Both the position numbers and the translations under genes were made by a program. 64,000 nt of DNA, from the NCBI GenBank assembly GCA_022496805.1, contig CM040088.1:25031501-25095500 (forward strand). Direction: 5' to 3'. Position 1 is the first letter of the stretch. Each line of letters opens with the position of its first letter. Positions 56,684 to 64,000 of the stretch are shown here, one piece after another. Under the pieces are notes generated by a model. That model had not been told where the DNA came from. It did not search any database and was given only the letters and a program-made list of their open reading frames with translations. This DNA comes from Pohlia nutans (Eukaryota > Streptophyta > Bryopsida > Bryales > Mniaceae).

Positions 56684-59127
56684 TATAGGGTACATGGCCC
56701 TATCGTTACGCCATCACCTATCGCTGCGCACCTAGGGATCCTATCATTGCGCATCAAACCCTAAAGCCGTTCATCGTCAGCATCATCTTCCTCTCTCGAA
56801 AGCCACCTTCCCCCTTTCGTCAGTGTTAGTTTTTCACCTTCTCCCGAGTCGAGCTTAGGCAAGATCAATTGCAGAGGAAGGACGCGTGCTTGTTGATTGG
56901 AGTTGTTTTGCATTTCGATAAAGGCCTTCTCCCGTTTTCATTTTCGACTTGTTCAGAGAAACCGGTATATCCTGAACTACAACTTCGAAGGTAGTGATTG
57001 AGAAGTGTATCGCTGTTAGTTTCTTTTTTCCTTCAATATTAATGAAGATGATGTTGTTTCATTAGATTAGAGTCCAAAACCAGTCATAATTGCGACGTCG
57101 CTAGCTCGATCTGATTCGCGTCCAGTTCTGTGATCTAATAGTCTTTGCAGCTGTCCGGGGTTTGCTATTTCGCTAAGTATGACGATGATTGTGCTTAGCT
57201 TTGCATTTGTAGCTTTTGATGCGGGATGTTTAACCGTTATTAATTACAGTGGTATAAATGAGCCCTCGCACATACACCCTGCCTTACAGACGATTTGAAA
57301 TATCGTCTTGGAGTATCCACGGACTCCTCTCACGGAAGTGCATGACGAAGTAGCGCACCATTTTCATGTGCACCGAGGTTTTCTAAAGCTTATGGTTCGA
57401 ATGGCATTGTATGCAGCGTTTTAGAAGAGGCGATCGGGGAGTGGAGACAATGGCCATTTTCGGAGCTCTGGTATGAAGTAGATGAACTGCCGAAGTTGAG
57501 CAGCAGTGTGATCGGGGAATGGAGACAATGGCCATTTTCGGAGCTCTAGTATGAGGCAGATGAACTGCCGAAGTTGAGCAGCAGTGTGGTAATAATACTC
57601 TCCTGGATTGTCTCTGTTTCTTATACTTTCTTTTTCCAGATTGGACTTATCACAGAAACGATTACGTAGATCTGATTAAAGTTTTGAAATATTCTGTGTT
57701 TCTTGTCTTTACCTTTCTCCATTTCTGGAACGAAAACATAGGAGAGGTAGGGGGCTGCTGTGAATGGCACATGAAAGAGTCTGTGTCTTTCTCAAGTTTA
57801 AGCTTGTACAGTGTAGAGAGTAGAAATCGGCTGCGCATTAGAGCCGTATGAGGAACTTATTAATAGTGAAGAAATTTTGACCGAGTTAATTAGCTACGCC
57901 TACAGGTAAAAAGTATACTTCGCAAGGATGCGGTTATGGCCTTGTGAGCGGAAACTGAGCAATATATTGTACAACGCTCTTTAGATCAAGTTGGCAATTT
58001 GTTTCAATAAACAGAAGATGGCAGAGAGTCAGCTGATCGACTTCCAGTCTTATTTCTTTTGAAATGGATTTGGACGAGAGTGTGTGCTTACAGCGTGAGA
58101 TTGTGTTTGCTTTCAGATCGATGTAGAAATTTCGTAAGAGTGAGTAGAGTGCACGATGATTAATTGTTGATTCCTGCATGTGTGATACTTGGAGCAGAGT
58201 AAGAGAACATCAGTATCAAGTTGTGGTTACAGGGACTGAGTGAGTATTCTGCTGTGCAAGGTTCTTTGAATAAATACTGCACCGGCATCGTATCATGAGA
58301 ATTGGAGTAGGTCGTGGATGAATCTTTAGTTTTAAGGAGCTGAGCAGCCCTACGTCCACATGTCTACCCTGATGTTATGGATTATGTGTAAATGGCCATA
58401 AAGTTTTATTATTGTGCAGCCGTGATGTTGCGGATAAAAGCCGCGGCTCATCGACAAAAGTTAAGTACTTAGGCACTTAGACTTTTGTAAGTCCCTTGGT
58501 GAAACAAGAATGATAGATTTCTCCACTCAACTCAACTTGGTGGTTTACTTCATTTGATAGTTAGGCTTGATTTTTCATGTAATGACTTTGTAATGACTTT
58601 TCAAAGAACGCTTTGAAAAACATGACACATGGAAAAAAACTCAATTGCATGTGCTATGAGGATTGAGAGAGATTTTGCCTTTTGCAGTCTTGATTAGTGT
58701 TGGATTGTTGGTGTATCCTTTGCTTTAAGGATTGTTCTTTGATGATTATACATGTATGCTTGTGTTGAATGGAAGTTTGATCAAACCAGATTGCAAACTA
58801 CCTCAATGTGCACTAATACAATCCCACAAAACTTGATGCACAATAATAGGGTCCATTGTGCAACCAAAGTGTGCAATGATAGGATCTCGAGCGCAACAAG
58901 GTGCGCAATAATAGGGTCCAGAGTAGTTTTAACCACCAAAATACATCCGTGTGTTGCTGTTTATTTTGTGTTGAAATGTAGTTCTAAGATGGAATTTTGT
59001 AAACTACAGTGTGAAGTGAACTCACTTGGCTTGGTGGGTTTTAAATTTCAGCATTGTTGGTGGCCTAATGCTCCAAATATAGACTCGCAAACCTTAAATG
59101 CGCAATGATAGGGCCCTCTACCCTATA
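56684..59127. mobile_element. Inner 2.4-kb element with CGCAATGATAGGG subterminal repeats
   Basis: The ends TATAGGGTACATGGCCCTAT and, complemented, TATAGGGTAGAGGGCCCTAT are inverted over about 28 bp and lie in an (AT)n tract. The motif GCGCAATGATAGG, with variants, is repeated at both ends: near 56,700-56,755 as CCTATCATTGCGC-type, and four times in 58,835-59,115. The interior looks like 5'-UTR/intron-type plant sequence (TCTCTCGAAAGCCACC, CCCTAAAGCCG) but no reading frame is convincing, so it may hold captured non-coding host DNA. Confidence 0.75.
57432..57587. repeat. 78-bp tandem duplication inside the inner element
   Basis: GATCGGGGAGTGGAGACAAT (57,432) and GATCGGGGAATGGAGACAAT (57,510) begin two copies that differ at about four positions and share AACTGCCGAAGTTGAGCAGC. 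The 78-bp period equals that of the 1.7-2.07 kb array, but the sequences are unrelated. Confidence 0.9.
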
Positions 59128-59552
59128 TATATATATATATATCATTTGGTGTAATTTTAAGACCAATTGTTTTTAAAATCTTATAAAAAAATGATAAACT
59201 TTGAACTAAAATGTGTTGTTTTTCGCTTCAAAAATAAATTTAAAAATATTTACAAGAACTAAAAATATATACAAGAACTTTAGATTGTGTTTAACAGCTT
59301 CATATTTTATTTTTTACGATTTTTAGGTGATTTTTAAGTATATACATAAGTGGGTCAAAAGTACGCACTCATGTGATTCCTAGTCTTAACTTTAAGTACA
59401 CTCCTTGGGTATACTTTATTTTTTTACTCAATTTCTCTCATAGCAACATAGCAAACCCATTTTTCAAATAGCACATTGGCAATATATAACCACAAAAAAA
59501 CACTAGTCCCAATTCCCATGTATTATATTGCAAGCTACAGCGTGGAGGAGAT

Positions 59553-60135
59553 TTAATCCCTAAAAGACAAAGGTTGATTTTTCAAGGTCGGTCAGCTCAG
59601 TATCGAATGAATTTTGACCTTGATTTTTTGAAATTTTTTGTGGTAATTTTACTCTTTGTAATGAAGATGGGATGGTAATTTGTGTACGTAGGAGATTTAT
59701 AGATCAGAAGATACTATCATGTAAAGGTGAAAAACCTAAGTGCGGGCAACTCTTCAAAATTTGCATACAAAGAACTATGAATTTGGATTTTTGCACGCAA
59801 TGAGCTAACACCCTATACACACAACCACCAAATCCATTTTACCATATTTGAGATTGAACTTTGCATTCTTGGCCTGTTCAGAAAGTTGCAAACTCAGGCA
59901 CGGAGCCAGAAAAAAAGGTGCAGCAAAATTTGTAGCTTATAATCTTACTATTGAGGAACCCTAAACGGTTGAAAATTTGTAAGTGCTAATAGTTTCAAAT
60001 TGGTTGAAAGATCCTACAGTTGGATCAGTTTATAAGGTTTTAGATCAAAAACTATTTTCCTTTTTGTGAGGAGTACTTCTAGCTAGGCTTTGGAGTGTTT
60101 GACGAGAAACATAGTCGAGGTGATTTAGGGGTTAA
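59553..60135 (-). mobile_element. piggyBac-type MITE, family A (A2), inverse copy
   Basis: Starts TTAATCCCTAAAAGACAA and follows the reverse complement of A1 (TTGATTTTTCAAGGTCGG, TGGGATGGTAATTTGTGTAC). It ends GATTTAGGGGTTAA at 60,135. That TTAA also starts the next element. Confidence 0.88.
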
Positions 60136-60990
60136 CCCCAAGACGCTCAAATGACCATTTTCTGGTCGTTGCCCGAATTTCACAGGCTGCTCGGGGTAAA
60201 AAATTATGTTTTGAATAAAAAATAAATAAAAATATATAATACATCAAGTTTACTTTCCAACGCAATTTGATTATGTCAATCCAAGTTAAACTCCATCCGG
60301 GAGAATTTCTCAAAGTGGATCACCTCAACATTGTCTTAGTGTTCTAAAATTTGCTATTTGGGGAAATTAATGATGTTCCGTCCATCACTTCTTTTTCTTT
60401 TTTGAAGTTAACAATAGATAAACCAACTTTAATCAATCATGCTAAATTCTAAACTATAAAAGTGAAAATTATAATTTATACAAATTTCTTAGGGCGTGCA
60501 CTATTCAATAAAGCCAGGAATCACGTGCGTGAATTTCCCTTATTAAAACACCCCTTATACATTTTTTTTGGCTAAAATCAAGCAATATATATACAAATCT
60601 CATAGCTTCAAAATACATTTCTTTATGTACACAGAGGCTGAAAACGAAGAATTTAACTCCAAGCCCCATGTATATCTACTTTCCGCTCGATTGAAATATG
60701 TCTCCCATAGATACATTTTGTACATGATTGTTCTAAATAATACCCTTGTTGTGCACGCATGTGTATAATTACAGTACTCAAAGAGTGCACTCCCTGGGAC
60801 AAATTTTCAAAGGTTAATGCTTTTAAATTCATTGAAAAACAATCTAAAGTTTTTTTTTGGAAGTTTGACCATACGGATAATTTGTAGAGATGATGCCCTA
60901 CATTTTGCCAAACTTCATCAAACATATGGAAGGCACATATTATAACACATCTATGTTTTGTCCAATACCCCTCCGGCTTTTAGGGGTTAA
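60132..60990 (+). mobile_element. piggyBac-type MITE, family E (E-b), carrying an insertion
   Basis: Left TTAACCCCAAGACGCTC, right CTTTTAGGGGTTAA. Colinear with the reverse of E-a at both ends. Palindrome GACCATTTTCTGGTC at 60,153-60,167. It is longer than E-a by about 310 bp because of an insertion at about 60,491-60,795. Confidence 0.82.
60491..60795. mobile_element. Small element inserted in E-b, related to the outer element at 56.5 kb
   Basis: Left AGGGCGTGCACTATTC and right, complemented, AGGGAGTGCACTCTTTG, followed inward by CACGTGCGTG and CACATGCGTG. The GGAATCACGTGCGTG text resembles the 59,370 end of the outer nested element. The flanks share ACAAATTT, a possible but imperfect target duplication. 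Confidence 0.65.
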
Positions 60991-62132
60991 GTCAAGCCTA
61001 TAATCCAATTTCTACTGGATCAGAATTGGAAGTCCCAGCCCCTGACGTTCCCAAAATCATCTTGAAAATAAAGGCCCACACTCTTTGGTGCAATGTGGAA
61101 GAAATAACTGATTAAATATCCTAAGCGTCTAAAACGCCTAATATGACCATTTACATCACTAAACTTTACAACGGTGGCATTTTCTCATTTTACCTTTGTT
61201 TTCTGATTGCAATATATCATTTTAAAGCTCTTATTCTATACTACAAGATCAATTGTATCGATGGTAGCAAACTGAAGTCATTTTCACACAAAAAGATGAT
61301 TTGCAGTCGGGGTTATCCTACACTACAAAAATACATAGTGAAGGCTTACTGGTTAACAACGTTGGCACTAGTTGAGCACTTGTCGTTTTTCATTCCCCAT
61401 TTTGTGGAAACAATGAACAGTGGCTGAATATTATGCTTCTATTTTTGTCTTCTTTTGACCAAAAGGCAAAAGCACTCACCAACACTAACACATCCCATTT
61501 GCTTGGCGCGAATTCATTCCTTTTTCATTTATAGTAAGTGAAAAATGTTACCTTTCCTACTAGTCTGGAGATCGACAAACAAACTATGAGTATGCCCAGC
61601 AGCAGGTGTTTTGGAGGGACCAACGCCAAGATTTGGTGTAGTCATCTCCACTTGCTTCGAAGTTTGGCCCAACAACTACCCACTAACGCTAAAAAAGTTT
61701 GAGGTTTCCCCGCCATCTACAGAAGCTTTGGCGTAAGCAAATTTCTCACACCAAGCGAGCAAAGATGCTCAATCAACAATTAAATAACGAACTTGAAGAC
61801 TATTCACCGGCCCGTGCTTCAAGGTCATCAAGTTACTTTCATAAAATCTTTGTTTTATAAGTTGCCTTGGTGTTCGTTCAAGGAATGTTGTTGGGCTACT
61901 TCTTGTATAACATTCCCCTAAGTTAAAAATGGCCCTCAAATTAATGCTTAGCGGACATATTTGTTCTAGAACTGCTGGGCTTGCTCTAAGCTTCTCCCAC
62001 AGACTCAATCTTGTTTGACAACCTCAAACAGACGCGTGCTGCTGGGAGTCCCATGAACTCATATGATGTAGATTGTCGAGCAATAATACATGAAGCCCAC
62101 CCTTTCAAAATTCGACATCAAGGTTGTACATG
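60991..62132. other. Intergenic, no gene recognised
   Basis: The + frame at 61,143-61,427 and the minus frame at 61,769-62,008 have no domain or splice support. Composition is AT-rich throughout. Confidence 0.5.
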
Positions 62133-62301
62133 GGGAGAGATAAAGACATTCCCACATGGGATTTCATATGAGAAGTGGGACAAAATTCCCACAACTGTAA
62201 CTTCCCTGGGATGACTGTAGTGTATTTTTGATTTGGGAAAGTTACAATTGTAGGAAATTTATCTACCTTTCCCATATGGGAATCTTGTTTTTATCTCCCT
62301 G
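62133..62301. mobile_element. 169-bp foldback MITE
   Basis: GGGAGAGATAAAGACATTCC and CCCACATGGGA at the left pair with TCCCATATGGGAATC and TTTTTATCTCCC at the right. Inner arms AACTGTAACTTCCC and GGAAAGTTACAATT also pair. It is nearly full-length self-complementary. No clear target duplication found. Confidence 0.75.
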
Positions 62302-62677
62302 TGGTAGGTTCTACGATGTATTAGGTTTTCCTTAAATGTTTTATCATTTCCACTTGTATCTATTGTCGTGACATCTCAAATTAATTGGAGTTGTATCATT
62401 AATTGTGAGTTACCAGGGCTGTTTCAAATCTAGGACTTCAATTGGATTTAAATCAGTTTAAATTGTTCTTATAGAAAATAATGATAGTATAAAACTCGGT
62501 ACTTAAAATAATACTTGAAGAGGGTGCACCTTTTGTTAACCCTTTAACGCCTAATCCTGTTCTGGAGATTGGATAGATTTCAGGTCCTTTCAAAAAAAGA
62601 TCTCCTTGTTGAAATTGGGTTTAGGGTTTAGGGATCTCCTTGTTAATAAAATCCAACCGTATAAATATAAGCATAAC
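62302..62677. other. Short spacer with a family D-like end
   Basis: TTAACCCTTTAACGCCTAATC at 62,536 (first 16 bases as in D2) is followed by AAATCCAACCGTATAAA, similar to family D interior text, and is then cut by C2. GGGTTTAGGGTTTAGGG near 62,617 looks like two telomere-type units but is too short to mean much. No gene. Confidence 0.5.
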
Positions 62678-63038
62678 TTAACTCTTAAACGTCAAGAAGG
62701 CCTGGGCGGGGCAGCCCAAAAGGCATCTAAATTTTCGGAGGAAGAAAAAAAAAAAAAAAAAAAAAAAACAGCTCTGTGGGACACTGCTGGCCAGCACTGT
62801 AGCATTGCGGCATCTCAGCTGCCCCAACCTCAAAAACTTGTTCAATTTCATAACTTTGATTGCTTACCAACAATTCCACAATCTCTCAAATGAGGCGCAA
62901 ATTTGCAATCTAGATCGCTTTTTCAATAGCTTCCCAACGCACCAATCCACGCTTGATTTGGTTGAGAAAATCTACTTTTTTCTTGATTATTCTCTTTTAA
63001 ATAAGCCCATGGGGCTTACCTTGACGTTTAAGGGTTAA
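62678..63038 (-). mobile_element. piggyBac-type MITE, family C (C2), inverse copy
   Basis: 361 bp: TTAACTCTTAAACGTCAAG at the left, complement TTAACCCTTAAACGTCAAG at the right. Reverse-complement match to C1 including GCCTGGGCGGGGCAGCC, TGTAGCATTGCGGCA and GTAGATTTTCTCAACCAAAT. A poly-A run (about 62,748-62,768) sits where C1 has a T-rich stretch. The palindrome TAAGCCCATGGGGCTTA is near the right end. Confidence 0.92.
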
Positions 63039-63438
63039 TCTAACACGTGTTGGGTAGACCTTGGTAAGATTGGACCGTTGGATTGGAAGATTATAGTATG
63101 TCTTTGAACTGTATAATGCACACTCAAAAATGAGATTTTGGAGGGTGTGTGACTTTTATAAGGTCCTTTAGCTCTTGTGAGCTGTACCTTGGAATAAGAA
63201 TCATTGGCACAAGGATCGCTAGCGGATTCTAGAACATTGGACATGCCACGTGATTCTTTGTCTAAAGAACAACGATAGAGGCTTGGAAGTCCATAGGGCA
63301 ATGGTCTGATATAGGTACCCCGAAAAGCCCTTTTAACTCTTAAATCAGTCTTTATACCAACTTTGAATGAGTCCCACTTTAAAATAAAATAAAAACGAAT
63401 TGACCGGAGGTGGTTTTGATTTCCTACACAAAAGAAAT

Positions 63439-63709
63439 CTCGGGGGGTGCACTCTACATTACGTTTGAGAATCAGGTGCGTTCATGACCCCCTCTAAAAA
63501 CCCCCATGTGTACAAGGGGCTATATGTCTAAAAACCTTTGTATACATATCTATTCCGTCCTAAATATATGTTCAATGTAAGTATACACCAATATTTTCAA
63601 CTCTAAATATGTTTATTGTATGTATACGTAATACGACAATGTTTGAATTAATACCCCTTCTATGCACTCATGTATACTTGTACGTGTTTAGTACAATGCA
63701 CCCCCCGAG
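63439..63709. mobile_element. 271-bp hAT-type MITE
   Basis: CTCGGGGGGTGCACT at the left and, complemented, CTCGGGGGGTGCATTGTACT at the right, bracketed by the exact 8-bp direct repeat AAAGAAAT (63,431-63,438 and 63,710-63,717). An 8-bp target duplication points to the hAT superfamily. The interior has GTATACxTA-type short repeats and no gene. From 63,718 to the window end nothing is recognised, nor between 63,039 and 63,430. Confidence 0.85.
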
Positions 63710-64000
63710 AAAGAAATGCACGTAAAAAGTGAAGCTTTTAAAAGATTTTAAAAGAGACTTTTTTTTTACAAAAATCAAAGTTTATTCCAACTACTTCAAA
63801 ACATCCAAAACACATGTCTAAATATCCAATGACGTCGTTTTGGTACCAATTTTTGATATGAAGTATATCAAAATATGTGCTACGTGAAATGATTAATTTG
63901 AAGGATTAAAAGTATTATTTATTTTGAACTACAATGCCTGCAAATGCTGATTCTTGGCACTTTTTTCCATGAAGCATAAAAATATGAAAATTAATTTATT

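Larger units (their letters stand above)
56547..59414. mobile_element. Outer element of a nested pair, about 50-bp inverted ends
   Basis: The left block GGAGTGCACTTAAAGTTAA (within 56,547-56,605) and the right block, complemented, GGAGTGTACTTAAAGTTAA (within 59,360-59,414) are followed by matching AGAAATACACGTGAGTGCG versus GGAATCACATGAGTGCG. Without the inner insert it would be about 420 bp. A related small element sits at 60,491-60,795. Superfamily not determined. Confidence 0.7.

Noticed and set aside
62617..62634. Telomere repeat
   Set aside because: Only about two TTTAGGG units, expected by chance in AT-rich DNA.

Overview
The window looks like nuclear DNA of a land plant, probably a non-seed (bryophyte-like) one; the species cannot be fixed from the sequence. 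Reasons: GT-AG introns, a plastid-targeted-looking TPR protein of a plant family, a PR-10/Bet v 1-type protein with the family's conserved intron position, plant CACTA (tnp2) transposon genes, and plant-style MITEs. Only two ordinary host genes are convincing: a TPR protein (36.6-39.0 kb, +) and a protein with two fused Bet v 1-like domains (48.5-49.6 kb, +). Both sit in GC-richer islands in an AT-rich background. Nearly everything else that can be explained is transposon-derived.

Region by region: 0-8.4 kb is a graveyard. It holds a decayed minus-strand transposon-type gene (1-1.5 kb), a perfect 78-bp tandem array, a degenerate 84-bp array in which each unit carries a palindrome centred on GGTACC, a fragment of a farnesyl diphosphate synthase gene cut by a 381-bp foldback insertion, a Harbinger-type MITE copy and a broken piggyBac-type transposase. 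8.4-24.36 kb is one large CACTA (En/Spm) element. It has a reconstructed 4-exon tnp2 transposase (+) and a reconstructed 7-exon second gene (-), both open throughout and placed head to head. The spacer between them carries a captured tubulin-folding-cofactor-D exon. TGACTA/TAGTCA motifs are spread through the subterminal regions and introns. The 3' CACTA terminus is clear; the 5' terminus is missing or rearranged.

24.4-35.6 kb, 40.7-45.7 kb and 54.6-63.0 kb are AT-rich and packed with short elements bounded by TTAA and CCCYTAAA-type inverted ends, which I read as piggyBac-type MITEs. They fall into several families (called A-E, G, H here), sometimes share a TTAA end to end, and in one case are nested, with a related empty site elsewhere in the window. 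Many carry a small palindrome about 20 bp inside one end only, whose stem pairs change in a compensating way between families. Other small elements include Harbinger-type (TAA duplication), hAT-type (8-bp duplication), Stowaway-type, CACTA-type and foldback MITEs, plus a nested pair of elements at 56.5-59.4 kb.

The two CACTA genes presumably work together: the tnp2 protein as transposase, the second protein as a possible end-binding partner. The piggyBac-type MITEs would need a transposase from elsewhere, because the copy here is broken. Gene models are my own splice reconstructions by eye and have no transcript support.
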